Origin: Polynucleobacter sp. VK25
GTDB taxonomy: Bacteria; Pseudomonadota; Gammaproteobacteria; Burkholderiales; Burkholderiaceae
DNA: 64,000 nucleotides
Direction of reading: 5' to 3'
Assembly: GCF_018687355.1 (NCBI RefSeq)
Contig: NZ_CP061288.1
Span: 1,622,144 to 1,686,143 of the forward strand
Each line of letters opens with the position of its first letter. The stretch's first letter is position 1. The notes beneath the pieces were generated by a model. It was not told the DNA's origin and ran no database searches. It worked only from the letters and a program-made list of their open reading frames with translations. Below, one piece after another: positions 30,181-39,996 of the stretch. Made by a program: the position numbers and the translations under genes.

Positions 30181-30195
30181 TTATCTAGAAATTCC

Positions 30196-31389
30196 TTAAG
30201 CGTAACGACGCAATCTCAAAGAGAACTCACGCAGACTCGTTAAACCACTTTCTTCTGCATGCTGACACCATGTATGCAACTGAGAGAGCAATTGCTCTTT
30301 GGTGGCATTAGAGCGACCCCAGATAGCTTGTAGATCACGGCGCATCTCAATCATCTTGCGTAACTGCGCATTGCTTGCCATTAACTCTTCTAGCTTTGCT
30401 TTTTCTTGCTCAGTTAAACGAGTTTCATCTTTAGCTAACCATGTGCGAGCATCACTTAAATGGGATGCCAACACCTGCATGTGCTGCACTTCATTATTGA
30501 AAAAACTGCGCAATGTCTTGCTATAGCGCGCCATAATTTCATAGCGGTTCGCAATAATGGCTTCAAGAGTATTTTGATCGGCAGGACGCAAGTCGCTTAA
30601 CACTGGCTTAGGTGGAGTCTTCTTCACAGTTGCCAAGCCAACCGCGCTCATGATTTGGATATACATCCAACCAATATCAAACTCGTACCATTTATTAGAT
30701 AGCTTCGCACTGGTTGCAAAAGTGTGGTGATTATTGTGCAACTCTTCGCCACCAATCAAAATACCCCAAGGCACAATATTTCTGGATGCATCTTCGTTAT
30801 CAAAATTGCGATAGCCCCAATAGTGGCCGATGCCGTTAATTACTCCAGCAGCAGTAATGGGGATCCACAGCATTTGCACCGCCCATACGGTCAAGCCAAT
30901 TGCGCCAAACAAAAACACATCAATGATGAGCATGATGGCAACACCCTGCCAAGAGAACTTAGAGTAAATGTTGTGCTCGACCCAGTCATCTGGAGTGCCG
31001 TGACCAAACTTATCTAAAGTCTCCTGGTTGGCGGCTTCCTTTTTATAGAGCTCAGCACCACGAGAGAGCACGGTATTGATTCCTAAAACTTGTGGGCTAT
31101 GTGGATCGTCAACCGTTTCACATTTGGCATGATGCTTGCGATGAATCGCAGCCCATTCTTTGGTAACCATGCCTGTAGTTAGCCAAAGCCAAAAGCGGAA
31201 AAAATGAGAAACGATGGGATGCAGATCTAAAGCACGATGAGCTTGGCAACGGTGCAAGAAAATAGTTACTGCTGCAATCGTGATGTGAGTGACGATCAGA
31301 GTGAAAACAAGAATCTGCCACCACGACCAATCTAAATATCCATTCGCGATCCAATGGAGGAATAAATCAAAACCTGAAGCTGTATTCAA
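30196..31389 (-). CDS. Membrane fatty acid desaturase (acyl-lipid/acyl-CoA type)
   Basis: Introduces a double bond into membrane acyl chains. The 397 residues include four membrane segments and the three histidine boxes HRCQAHRALDLH (near residue 46), HRKHH (near 84) and HNNHHT (near 217), which bind the di-iron centre. The last 130 or so residues are an unusual charged helical extension rich in K, E and R (AKDETRLTEQEKAKLEELMA), which most bacterial DesA/OLE1-type enzymes lack. The start is TTG at 31389 with AGGGA upstream. It follows rsmB by 28 bases. Confidence 0.9.
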   Translation of the reverse strand: MNTASGFDLFLHWIANGYLDWSWWQILVFTLIVTHITIAAVTIFLHRCQAHRALDLHPIVSHFFRFWLWLTTGMVTKEWAAIHRKHHAKCETVDDPHSPQVLGINTVLSRGAELYKKEAANQETLDKFGHGTPDDWVEHNIYSKFSWQGVAIMLIIDVFLFGAIGLTVWAVQMLWIPITAAGVINGIGHYWGYRNFDNEDASRNIVPWGILIGGEELHNNHHTFATSAKLSNKWYEFDIGWMYIQIMSAVGLATVKKTPPKPVLSDLRPADQNTLEAIIANRYEIMARYSKTLRSFFNNEVQHMQVLASHLSDARTWLAKDETRLTEQEKAKLEELMASNAQLRKMIEMRRDLQAIWGRSNATKEQLLSQLHTWCQHAEESGLTSLREFSLRLRRYA

Positions 31390-31417
31390 AAGGGAATCCC
31401 TAAAGAGGTCTAAAACT

Positions 31418-32977
31418 CTATTTTAGTTCTTTAGGGGTCTTCTTGTTTTTGACCTTAGTCTCTTTTTGATCGTCTTTTTCAGACTCAGGAACTGGGGCGG
31501 CGGCTTTCTTTTGGAACACTGCGCCAAAGAAACCGTCAGTGCCATGAATATGTGGCCACAATTGCCACCAAGGATTATCTAGACTGCACCCTAAAGGTAA
31601 TTTTTCCTTTGGAAACAATGGCTTAAGAACTTCTGCGGCTGGAACAGCCTCAAATTGCGGATGGTTTGCCAAAAATTCCTCTGCAATGGCCTGGTTTTCT
31701 TGAGGCAATAAGCTGCAGGTGGCATACACCAAGCGTCCGCCTGGTTTTAATAAACGGGCTGCAGAGGCCAAGATACTTCTCTGCTTTTGGTTAAGTTCCA
31801 GCACCCCTGCTGGGGTTTGGCGCCACTTTAGGTCAGGATTGCGTCGTAAAGTACCCATGCCACTACAAGGGGCATCAACTAAAACGCGATCAATCTTGCC
31901 AGCCAAGCGTTTGATCTTGGCGTCATTCTCACTATCAATCCACACGGGATGCACGTTTGAGAGCCCACTGCGGGCCTGTCGCGGCTTTAAATTGGCCAAG
32001 CGACGCTCTGATGTATCTAAGGCATACAAACGGCCTGTGGAGCGCATGATCGCTCCAATTGCCAAAGTCTTGCCGCCGGCTCCGGCACAAAAGTCCACAA
32101 CCATCTCACCACGCTTTGGTGCAAGCAAGTACGCCAAGAGTTGACTACCTTCATCCTGGACCTCAAACATACCCGCTTTAAAGCCTGGAGTGTTTTGTAA
32201 AGCAGGTTTACCCATGATACGAACACCATCAGGCGCGTATGGAGTTGGGATTGCTTGGTAGCGACCACCCAATGCATTCATTTGCGCGAGCAATTCTTCG
32301 CGATTGGTTTTCATGGTGTTTGCACGGAGGTCCAACAGCGCTGGATACATTAAAGATTTCGCAAGCTCTTCACGAGTATCTTCACCGGGATATTGACCAA
32401 ACGCATCCCACAACCACTCTGGCAAATTATTACGAACGAGGGGATTTAATGCAGCAGGATCTACCGTCGCAAAACGTTGCAACCATTCGTATTCGCCAGG
32501 CTTGAGTACATGTGCTAAGTCAGCAATGGCACTCTCTGCACGATTGGCAGAACCCAATCCACCTTCAGATAAAGCGGACAGCAAGCCCAATAGGGCTAAG
32601 CGTCTGGGCTGTGACCCTTCACCACTAGAGGCAAACTGAGAGAACTCATTTTTACGACGCAAGATTGCAAAAGCACTCTCCGCAATCAATGCACGATCAC
32701 GATTTCCAAGCTGTTTCTCTTCTCTGAAATAACGACTGACAACTCGGTCAGCCGGCTGTTCAAAACTCAGCAATTCAGGAAGCAAGCGCTCTAGATGAAT
32801 TGCATGCTGTGGCAATGCTTTTGCATTAGAGAAATTCTTTTGACCTTCAGGTGCAATCAAGTTGCCACTGGCATTACGACGCTCAGGACGACGCAGCGGA
32901 TCTTTCGATTTCGTTGCGTAACTTTTGTGGGGGGCTAGTCTGCTGCCAGATCTGCGGGGTGGACGTTCTGCACTCAT
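31418..32977 (-). CDS. rsmB: 16S rRNA m5C methyltransferase, RsmB/Sun family
   Basis: S-adenosylmethionine-dependent methyltransferase; E. coli RsmB modifies C967 of 16S rRNA. The 519-residue protein has a NusB-like N-terminal helical domain (about 60-200), an SAM-binding motif VVDFCAGAGGKTLAIGA, and two catalytic cysteine motifs VLVDAPCSGMGTLRRNPD and YATCSLLPQENQ. The N-terminal 50 residues and the lysine-rich tail are extra and basic. Its start overlaps the purN stop as ATGA. Whether the target is C967 is inferred from family. Confidence 0.88.
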   Translation of the reverse strand: MSAERPPRRSGSRLAPHKSYATKSKDPLRRPERRNASGNLIAPEGQKNFSNAKALPQHAIHLERLLPELLSFEQPADRVVSRYFREEKQLGNRDRALIAESAFAILRRKNEFSQFASSGEGSQPRRLALLGLLSALSEGGLGSANRAESAIADLAHVLKPGEYEWLQRFATVDPAALNPLVRNNLPEWLWDAFGQYPGEDTREELAKSLMYPALLDLRANTMKTNREELLAQMNALGGRYQAIPTPYAPDGVRIMGKPALQNTPGFKAGMFEVQDEGSQLLAYLLAPKRGEMVVDFCAGAGGKTLAIGAIMRSTGRLYALDTSERRLANLKPRQARSGLSNVHPVWIDSENDAKIKRLAGKIDRVLVDAPCSGMGTLRRNPDLKWRQTPAGVLELNQKQRSILASAARLLKPGGRLVYATCSLLPQENQAIAEEFLANHPQFEAVPAAEVLKPLFPKEKLPLGCSLDNPWWQLWPHIHGTDGFFGAVFQKKAAAPVPESEKDDQKETKVKNKKTPKELK

Positions 32978-33603
32978 AATTTAAAAAATTGCGACTCCGG
33001 GGGTTGTAACTTCACTTGATTACCTTCTATTCGCAATCGTCCATCGAGGAACCATTTTACGGCCCGCGGGTAAATTTGATGCTCAGCAGCTAAAACACGG
33101 GCAGCTAGAGTGTCAGGATCATCATCCTCAAGCACCGGAACGGAGGCCTGACAAATAATCGGCCCCTCATCTACGCCTTCATTCACAAAGTGAACGGTGG
33201 CACCGTGCTCCTTGACCCCGGCCTCCAGAGCTCGCTCGTGGGTATGCAAACCAGGGAAGGCAGGCAATAAAGCAGGGTGAATATTGATCAATCGGCCCTC
33301 AAAATGGCGAATAAAGCCTGGGGTCAGAATTCTCATAAAGCCGGCCAATACGACTAAATCAGCCCCCAAAGCATCAATCTGCTCAATTAAGGCGGCATCA
33401 AAGGCTTCGCGAGTGGCGTGTGCCTTATGGTCAATGGCAAAGGCCGGAATACCCTGCGAACGAGCAAAATCAAGGCCCTTAGCCGCAGAGTGATTCGCTA
33501 TGACCCCAGCAAATGTGACCGGCCATTGCTCTTTTTGGGCAGTTTTAACAATGGCCTCGAAATTAGATCCGCGGCCGGAGATTAAGGTGACGATAGAAGG
33601 CAT
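32974..33603 (-). CDS. purN: Phosphoribosylglycinamide formyltransferase
   Basis: Formylates GAR with 10-formyltetrahydrofolate in purine synthesis. The 209-residue protein starts MPSIVTLISGRGSNFEAI, the nucleotide-ribose-phosphate site, and has the catalytic asparagine-histidine pair in INIHPALLPAFPGLHTHERAL and the aspartate in VDEGPIICQ. An in-frame upstream extension exists but covers the ribF start region and lacks homology, so I start at 33603. The stop overlaps rsmB. purM lies elsewhere in the window. Confidence 0.95.
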   Translation of the reverse strand: MPSIVTLISGRGSNFEAIVKTAQKEQWPVTFAGVIANHSAAKGLDFARSQGIPAFAIDHKAHATREAFDAALIEQIDALGADLVVLAGFMRILTPGFIRHFEGRLINIHPALLPAFPGLHTHERALEAGVKEHGATVHFVNEGVDEGPIICQASVPVLEDDDPDTLAARVLAAEHQIYPRAVKWFLDGRLRIEGNQVKLQPPESQFFKL

Positions 33604-33642
33604 GCCCACAATATAATTGATGGCTACCCTGAAAGCGATTTT

Positions 33643-34593
33643 GTGAACGTATTCCGTGGCCCCACCCAGTTTTCTGCAGGACCAGCTTGTGCCCTCAGCA
33701 TCGGTAATTTCGATGGCGTGCACAGGGGTCATCGCGCCCTGCTGAAAGAGCTCGTTGATGGCGCCAAAGAGCGGGGGCTCGTCACTTGCGTCATGACCTT
33801 TGAGCCGCATCCAAAAGAATTCTTCTCCCCAGAGCAGGCGCCACCACGCATTCTGAATTTGCGCGATAAATTGGCTGCGCTTGCCGACCTTGGAATTGAT
33901 CGTGTTGTTGTCGAACATTTCAATTCTGCATTTGCCAAGCTTTCACCCGAAGAATTTGTTTCAGAAATTATTGTCAAGCGACTGAATGCCAAATGGATTT
34001 TGATTGGCGATGATTTTTGCTATGGGGCGAAACGCGCCGGCAACTTTGCTAGCTTAAAAGCTGCTGGTGAAAAATATGGTTTTGAAGTATCTAGCATCCA
34101 AACCATTCAAGAAAATGGCGAACGCATCTCCAGCTCGGCATTGCGAGCTGCGCTTGCAAATGGAGACATGGAGCTAGCTGAAAAGTTATTGGGTCGTCCT
34201 TACGGAATTTCTGGTCATGTTATTCATGGTCAGCAACTTGGACGTCAACTTGGCTTCCCTACCCTCAACTTAGCGGTTGCCAATCATCTACACCATCGCA
34301 AACTAGCAACAACTGGAATCTTTACTGCGCAGGTTTTAGGCTTGGGTGATCAGCCCCTGCCTGCGGTTGCCAGCTTGGGCGTAAGGCCCACAGTAGAGGA
34401 TGAAGGCAGAGTCTTGCTAGAGACCCATATTTTTGATTACAACGCGGATGTTTACGGAAAAATTATTACCGTAGAACTCTTAGAAAAAATCCGTGACGAG
34501 GCAAAGTATCCCGACCTCGAAACCCTTACACAAGCGATTGCAGCAGATGCAGCGCATGCCAGAAATTATTTCCAGAAAAAAGCTTATGTCTGA
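33643..34593 (+). CDS. ribF: Bifunctional riboflavin kinase/FAD synthetase
   Basis: Makes FMN and then FAD from riboflavin. The 316-residue protein has an N-terminal nucleotidyltransferase domain ([14 protein letters not shown], about residues 22-35; ISSSALR-like SSALRAAL near 166) and a C-terminal kinase domain ([11 protein letters not shown]). The start is GTG 33643. The stop codon lies eight bases inside ileS, so translation is coupled. ribF-ileS-lspA is a long-conserved order in proteobacteria. Confidence 0.95.
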   Translation: MNVFRGPTQFSAGPACALSIGNFDGVHRGHRALLKELVDGAKERGLVTCVMTFEPHPKEFFSPEQAPPRILNLRDKLAALADLGIDRVVVEHFNSAFAKLSPEEFVSEIIVKRLNAKWILIGDDFCYGAKRAGNFASLKAAGEKYGFEVSSIQTIQENGERISSSALRAALANGDMELAEKLLGRPYGISGHVIHGQQLGRQLGFPTLNLAVANHLHHRKLATTGIFTAQVLGLGDQPLPAVASLGVRPTVEDEGRVLLETHIFDYNADVYGKIITVELLEKIRDEAKYPDLETLTQAIAADAAHARNYFQKKAYV

Positions 34594-37447
34594 AAAAGAA
34601 AACTCATATCCCGTCAATCTTCTAGACACCTCCTTCCCCATGCGAGGAGATCTAGCTAAGCGCGAGCCACAGTGGGTTGCTGGATGGCAGAAAAATAAGC
34701 TCTACGAAAAAATTCGTGCTGCTCATGCCAATCAACCGAAGTTCATCTTGCATGATGGTCCTCCATATGCCAACGGCGATATTCATATTGGTCATGCAGT
34801 CAATAAGATTCTGAAAGACATGATCGTCAAGTCTCGCTGGCTCATGGGTTTTGATTCTGTGTATGTACCTGGCTGGGATTGCCATGGCATGCCAATTGAA
34901 ATTCAGATTGAAAAAGAGTTCGGCAAAAATTTACCTACTGCCGAAGTGCAGTCGAAGGCGCGTGCTTATGCTCATGTTCAGGTAGAAAAACAGAAGAAAG
35001 ATTTTGAGCGCTTGGGTGTACTGGGAGATTGGAATAACCCCTATCTCACCATGAACTTCCGTAACGAGGCCGATGAAATCCGCGCCCTTGGGAAGATCTG
35101 GGAAAAAGGTTATGTATTCCGTGGCTTAAAGCCGGTGAACTGGTGCTTTGATTGTGGCTCTGCACTTGCAGAAGCTGAAGTGGAATACCAGGACAAGACT
35201 GATCCAACTGTGGACGTTGGTTTTGCATTCGATGATGCGCAGCGCCCACAATTAGCTAAAGCATTCAACCTTACCGAGCTTCCAAACAAGCCAGGTCAAA
35301 TTGTCATCTGGACAACTACTCCATGGACTATTCCTGCCAATCAGGCAATGAACGTTCATCCAGAACTAGCTTATGCACTGGTGGATGTTGGTGATAAGTT
35401 GCTGATTCTGGCAAAAGATCGCGTTGAAACTTGCTTGCAAGATTACGGCTTGGAGGGCAAGGTAATTGCCGCTTGCCAAGGTGCTCAATTAGCGAATATC
35501 TCCTTCTGGCATCCGCTTGCTTCATTGCATGAAGGCTACAAACGCCTCTCACCAATCTATCCCGCTGAATACGTCACGCTTGATACTGGCACAGGCATTG
35601 TTCACTCAGCACCAGCTTACGGTGAGGAAGACTTTAAATCCTGCAAAGCCAACAAGCTTGCTGACAAAGATATTCTGAATCCAGTGATGGGTAATGGTGT
35701 GTATGCATCCTGGCTACCACTCTTCGCCAACGAATATATTTGGAAAGCCAATCCTAAAATTGTAGAAGCGATGCGTGAAGCTGGCAGCCTCTTGCGCGAT
35801 AAAACCTATACCCACTCGTACATGCATTGCTGGCGCCACAAATCGCCCATCATTTACCGTGCCACTTCACAATGGTTTGCAAGCATGGATAAGAAACCAT
35901 CTGATGGCAAAGCCAGCCTGCGTGAGACTGCGTTAGCGGGTATTGATAGCACTGAGTTCTTCCCGGCCTGGGGCAAACAACGTCTTAATAGCATGATTGC
36001 CAACCGTCCTGACTGGACTTTGTCACGTCAACGCCAATGGGGTGTGCCAATGGCCTTCTTTGTTCATAAGGAAAGCGGTGAGCCACATCCGCGCACCGTT
36101 GAACTGCTTGAAGAAATCGCTAAGCGCGTAGAAAAAGAAGGTATCGAAGCCTGGCAAAAATTAGAAGTTGCCGACCTACTTGGTGATGAAGCTGCGCAAT
36201 ACGAAAAGAACAAAGATACCTTAGACGTTTGGTTTGACTCTGGTACAACGCACTGGCACGTTATTCGCGGTTCGCACCGTGATGAACTATTAACTGCGGA
36301 CGCAGAAACGCCCAATGGTCGTTTGGCAGATCTATACCTAGAGGGATCAGACCAACATCGCGGCTGGTTCCACTCCTCATTGCTGACTGGCGCCATGCTC
36401 GATGGCAAGCCGCCATACAAAGCTCTTTTAACTCATGGCTTTACTGTCGACGGCCAGGGCCGCAAGATGAGTAAATCTGTAGGTAATGTAATTGCACCAC
36501 AACAAGTAGCAGACAAGTTAGGTGCTGAGATCATTCGCTTGTGGGTAGCTTCTACAGACTACTCTGGCGAAATGACGATCTCGGATGAGATTCTCAAGCG
36601 CGTGACCGAGAGTTATCGTCGCATTCGTAATACCTTGCGTTTCTTGCTAGCCAATCTTTCTGATTTTGATCCTAGCAAACATACAATGCCCGCTGATCAG
36701 TGGCTAGAAATTGATCGCTACGCAGTTGCTCTTGCTAACCAACTCCAAAATGATGTTGAGGCACACTACAAGACATATGAATTCCAACCTGCAGTTGCTC
36801 GCATGTTGACTTTCTGTTCTGAAGATTTAGGTGGCTTCTATTTAGACATCCTTAAGGACCGTCTGTATACAAGTGCACCAGACTCTCCCGATCGTCGCGC
36901 AGCACAGAATGCCCTATTCCATATCACCCGCAATCTCTTGAAGTGGTTATCGCCATTCTTATCCTTTACCGCAGAAGAAGCGTGGAAGGATTTTCCTCAT
37001 GGCTCAGGCAGTAAACCTGCTGAATCCATCTTTATGGAAGAGTTTGGTGATTTCCCGCAAATTACCCATGCTGATGAACTACTTGCAAAGTGGGAGCGTA
37101 TTCGTGAAATCCGATCTGAAGTCACTAAGGCCATTGAAGTTGAGCGCGAAGCAGGCAATGTAGGCTCATCACTTCAAGCCGAACTCACAATTAAAGTGGG
37201 TGACGTTGACTTTGCCATCCTGCACTCATTGGAAGATGATCTACGTTTTGTCACCATCACTTCTAGCGCCAATATTGAACTCAGCAACGAAGGTCTAGAA
37301 GTATTGGTAAGGGGTAGCCAATATAAGAAGTGTGGCCGCTGCTGGCATCACACCAAAGATGTGGGTAGCAATGCTGATCACCCCGAACTCTGTGGTCGCT
37401 GCATAAGCAACCTTTTTGGTGATGGTGATCACCGCCTCTTCGCTTAA
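34586..37447 (+). CDS. ileS: Isoleucyl-tRNA synthetase
   Basis: Class I synthetase for tRNA-Ile; 953 residues. The HIGH motif is [17 protein letters not shown] (about residues 58-74), the editing segment includes [13 protein letters not shown], the isoleucine-site [17 protein letters not shown] follows HIGH, and KMSKS appears in [10 protein letters not shown]. The C-terminus has a zinc-binding pair, CGRCWHH and CGRC. The start ATG (MSEKENSY) overlaps ribF by eight bases. Confidence 0.97.
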   Translation: MSEKENSYPVNLLDTSFPMRGDLAKREPQWVAGWQKNKLYEKIRAAHANQPKFILHDGPPYANGDIHIGHAVNKILKDMIVKSRWLMGFDSVYVPGWDCHGMPIEIQIEKEFGKNLPTAEVQSKARAYAHVQVEKQKKDFERLGVLGDWNNPYLTMNFRNEADEIRALGKIWEKGYVFRGLKPVNWCFDCGSALAEAEVEYQDKTDPTVDVGFAFDDAQRPQLAKAFNLTELPNKPGQIVIWTTTPWTIPANQAMNVHPELAYALVDVGDKLLILAKDRVETCLQDYGLEGKVIAACQGAQLANISFWHPLASLHEGYKRLSPIYPAEYVTLDTGTGIVHSAPAYGEEDFKSCKANKLADKDILNPVMGNGVYASWLPLFANEYIWKANPKIVEAMREAGSLLRDKTYTHSYMHCWRHKSPIIYRATSQWFASMDKKPSDGKASLRETALAGIDSTEFFPAWGKQRLNSMIANRPDWTLSRQRQWGVPMAFFVHKESGEPHPRTVELLEEIAKRVEKEGIEAWQKLEVADLLGDEAAQYEKNKDTLDVWFDSGTTHWHVIRGSHRDELLTADAETPNGRLADLYLEGSDQHRGWFHSSLLTGAMLDGKPPYKALLTHGFTVDGQGRKMSKSVGNVIAPQQVADKLGAEIIRLWVASTDYSGEMTISDEILKRVTESYRRIRNTLRFLLANLSDFDPSKHTMPADQWLEIDRYAVALANQLQNDVEAHYKTYEFQPAVARMLTFCSEDLGGFYLDILKDRLYTSAPDSPDRRAAQNALFHITRNLLKWLSPFLSFTAEEAWKDFPHGSGSKPAESIFMEEFGDFPQITHADELLAKWERIREIRSEVTKAIEVEREAGNVGSSLQAELTIKVGDVDFAILHSLEDDLRFVTITSSANIELSNEGLEVLVRGSQYKKCGRCWHHTKDVGSNADHPELCGRCISNLFGDGDHRLFA

Positions 37448-37456
37448 GAGACCCTC

Positions 37457-37948
37457 ATGAAAAGTCTTGCTCTACCTCGTTATCTAGCAATTGCTGTAAT
37501 AGTGCTATTGCTAGATCAACTCAGCAAGTGGTCAGCGCTCAGTAATTTACAAATGGGCGTGCCCGAACCAGTCCTCCCCTTCTTGAACTGGTTGCTACTC
37601 TTTAATCCAGGCGCAGCGTTTTCATTCTTGGCGCAAGGCTCCGGTTGGCAACGTTGGTTCTTTACCATCCTTGGTTTGGCAGCTTCAATCTACATTATTT
37701 GGCTGCTGTATAAAAGCCAGGGCGACAGGTTGCTTTGTACCGCTCTCAGCCTAATCTTGGGTGGCGCACTAGGTAATGTCTTAGATCGCGTGATGTATGG
37801 CGCTGTAGTTGACTTTATAGACATGTATTACGGTAACTGGCATTGGCCTGCATTTAATATCGCCGATAGCGCCATCTGCATTGGGGCTGCCCTCATCATT
37901 TGGGGTGAGTTACGCAAGTCATTTGGCAAATCTGCCCAATCCCATTAA
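37457..37948 (+). CDS. lspA: Lipoprotein signal peptidase (SPase II)
   Basis: Cleaves signal peptides of diacylglyceryl-modified prolipoproteins in the inner membrane. The 163 residues have four membrane helices and the two catalytic-aspartate motifs: GGALGNVLDRVMYGAVVDF (first Asp) and FNIADSAICIGA (second Asp). It sits nine bases after ileS, the normal neighbour. Confidence 0.96.
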   Translation: MKSLALPRYLAIAVIVLLLDQLSKWSALSNLQMGVPEPVLPFLNWLLLFNPGAAFSFLAQGSGWQRWFFTILGLAASIYIIWLLYKSQGDRLLCTALSLILGGALGNVLDRVMYGAVVDFIDMYYGNWHWPAFNIADSAICIGAALIIWGELRKSFGKSAQSH

Positions 37949-37957
37949 GCTGGCGCC

Positions 37958-39169
37958 ATGCAATCACTTATCAATAAGAAGATCGTTCTTGGTATCTCTG
38001 GTGGTATAGCGGCCTATAAGGCCCCAGAGCTTGCGCGCCAATTGATGCAGGAAGGCGCCTCAGTACAAGTAGTCATGACTGAGGCTGCGCAGCAATTTGT
38101 GACACCAGTAACGATGCAAGCCCTCACTGGTAATCCGGTTTACTTAAGTCAATGGGACAGCACTATTCCGAATAATATGGCGCACATTGAGCTATCTCGC
38201 TCTGCGGATGCAATTTTGATTGCCCCTGCAAGCGCTGATTTGATGGCCAAGCTTTCTTTGGGTCTGGCTGATGATCTGTTGACTACACTTTGCCTGGCGA
38301 GGGATTGCCCTTTACTACTCACACCAGCAATGAACAAGCAAATGTGGGAGCATGCCGCTACACAAAGAAGCGCACAAAGATTGATTGATGATGGCGTTGC
38401 CCTCCTAGGCCCTGCTAGCGGCTTTCAGGCATGTGGTGAAGTGGGGATGGGCAGAATGCTTGAACCCGCTGAAATTACCGAGCAAGTGATTGCCTTCTTT
38501 CAGAAAAAAACATTAGCCGGTAAAAAAGTATTAATTACTGCAGGCCCCACATTCGAAGCAATTGATCCAGTACGCGGCATTACTAATCACAGCTCGGGCA
38601 AGATGGGCTTTGCAATTGCGCGCGCTGCCTTAGAGGCTGGCGCTCAAGTCCACCTCATTGCGGGACCATGCGATCTGGATACACCACTCCAGGCTACTGG
38701 AAACATCACCCGCACCAACGTAGTTAGTGCTAAAGAAATGCATGCGGCTACCTTAAGCGCGACAGACTGCGATGTCTTCTTTGCGGTAGCCGCCGTAGCC
38801 GACTGGGGAATTGCTAAACCAGCTAAGGAAAAGATCAAGCGGCAAGGTAATCAAGCACCGAACTTAGAATTTATTTCTAACCCAGACATTCTTCTCGATG
38901 TTGCCAAGACTGTAAAAACCAAAGGCGGCAAGCCCCATCCATACTGCGTAGGCTTTGCAGCTGAATCTACTGATCTAGAAAAACATGCCGATGAAAAGCG
39001 CCAGCGTAAGGGGGTTCCAATGATTGTTGGCAACATTGGCCCTGATACCTTTGGTAGCGATCTTAACCAATTGGTTGTTATCGATGCAGGTGGTAGCAAA
39101 AAAATTGCTAAGGCAGAGAAACTACAGTTAGCACGTCAACTTATTCAACTAGTCGCTAAGAAAATTTAA
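37958..39169 (+). CDS. coaBC: Bifunctional phosphopantothenoylcysteine decarboxylase/synthetase
   Basis: Joins 4'-phosphopantothenate to cysteine and decarboxylates the product for coenzyme A. The 403-residue protein has an N-terminal flavin domain ([18 protein letters not shown], active-site H in [13 protein letters not shown] and [13 protein letters not shown]) and a C-terminal synthetase domain ([24 protein letters not shown] and AVADW). It lies ten bases after lspA. Upstream panB, earlier in the same pathway, is at 57356. Confidence 0.96.
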   Translation: MQSLINKKIVLGISGGIAAYKAPELARQLMQEGASVQVVMTEAAQQFVTPVTMQALTGNPVYLSQWDSTIPNNMAHIELSRSADAILIAPASADLMAKLSLGLADDLLTTLCLARDCPLLLTPAMNKQMWEHAATQRSAQRLIDDGVALLGPASGFQACGEVGMGRMLEPAEITEQVIAFFQKKTLAGKKVLITAGPTFEAIDPVRGITNHSSGKMGFAIARAALEAGAQVHLIAGPCDLDTPLQATGNITRTNVVSAKEMHAATLSATDCDVFFAVAAVADWGIAKPAKEKIKRQGNQAPNLEFISNPDILLDVAKTVKTKGGKPHPYCVGFAAESTDLEKHADEKRQRKGVPMIVGNIGPDTFGSDLNQLVVIDAGGSKKIAKAEKLQLARQLIQLVAKKI

Positions 39170-39207
39170 GCGCTTTTTTACTTACATTCCCAGTTTTAGG
39201 AAATTTC

Positions 39208-39657
39208 ATGCAATCTCTTCAAGTAAAAATTCTCGATGAACGTATGCGCGATCAACTGCCCACTTATGGCACACCTGGAAGTGCAGGGCTAGATCTGCGC
39301 GCTTGCATTGATGAGGCAATTGAAATTGCCCCCGGTCAAACTGTATTAGTGCCTACAGGCCTAGCAATCTATGTTGAAGATCCACGCTATGCAGCTTTTA
39401 TTCTGCCGCGCTCAGGCTTAGGTCACAAGCATGGCATCGTTCTTGGTAACTTGGTTGGTTTGATTGATTCTGACTATCAAGGCCAATTGATGGTGAGCAC
39501 CTGGAATCGTGGCTCAACTCCATTTAAGCTTGAGCCGATGGAGCGCTTGGCTCAATTGGTTGTGATGCCCGTACAACAAGTCGAGCTCAAAGTTGTTGAA
39601 GAGTTCACCGAAAGCAGTCGTGGTGCTGGTGGCTTTGGAAGCACCGGTAGAAGCTAA
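39208..39657 (+). CDS. dut: dUTP diphosphatase
   Basis: Hydrolyses dUTP to dUMP, keeping uracil out of DNA. The 149-residue trimeric dUTPase has motifs [27 protein letters not shown] and the C-terminal flexible P-loop [11 protein letters not shown]. coaBC-dut adjacency is conserved in many proteobacteria. A strong bidirectional terminator follows. Confidence 0.97.
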   Translation: MQSLQVKILDERMRDQLPTYGTPGSAGLDLRACIDEAIEIAPGQTVLVPTGLAIYVEDPRYAAFILPRSGLGHKHGIVLGNLVGLIDSDYQGQLMVSTWNRGSTPFKLEPMERLAQLVVMPVQQVELKVVEEFTESSRGAGGFGSTGRS

Positions 39658-39680
39658 AAATTAACGAGAATTAGCCAACA

Positions 39681-39706
39681 AAAAGCCACCCGAAGGTGGC
39701 TTTTCT
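39681..39706. terminator. Bidirectional terminator between dut and small ORF
   Basis: Perfect ten-pair stem AAAAGCCACC / GGTGGCTTTT with a CGAA loop, T-rich on the plus-strand side and A-rich on the other. Confidence 0.92.
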
Positions 39707-39721
39707 TTTAACGCGAGTAGC

Positions 39722-39955
39722 TTACTTACGAATATGCGCTTTACGAGCGGCATCTTGTGACATGCCTGCACCAGCGCCTTCACGAGACTCTTTTTCAGCA
39801 GTAATTTCTTTGCGACGCTCTTTGCAAGAACCAGCAATCTCTTGCAAAGCCTTACGAGCACGAGCTGCAGAAGCTTTAATGCCTTTACCTTGAAACTTCT
39901 CATTCTCAGCTTTGTAATTTTCAAAGGCTTCTAGTAATTTATCGTGATGAGACAT
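39722..39955 (-). CDS. Small charged protein of unknown function downstream of clpA
   Basis: I do not recognise this 77-residue protein. It starts MSHHDKLLEAFENYKAENEKF and is rich in lysine, arginine, glutamate and alanine. It is probably all-helical, with one cysteine near residue 44 and no signal or membrane segment. A good AAGGG site precedes the ATG. It lies 41 bases downstream of clpA on the same strand, with no terminator between, so it may be cotranscribed with clpS-clpA, and it ends at a strong terminator. A role as a small DNA- or protein-binding factor is speculation. Confidence 0.7.
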   Translation of the reverse strand: MSHHDKLLEAFENYKAENEKFQGKGIKASAARARKALQEIAGSCKERRKEITAEKESREGAGAGMSQDAARKAHIRK

Positions 39956-39996
39956 TTTTTCCCTTTTGGCTTGTATTTATTAAATAAGTTAGTTAA

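Noticed and set aside
32974-33918. A longer purN beginning near 33918
   Set aside because: The extension lies opposite the ribF start region, has no similarity to the transformylase family, and MPSIVTLISGRGSNF is the standard N-terminus.
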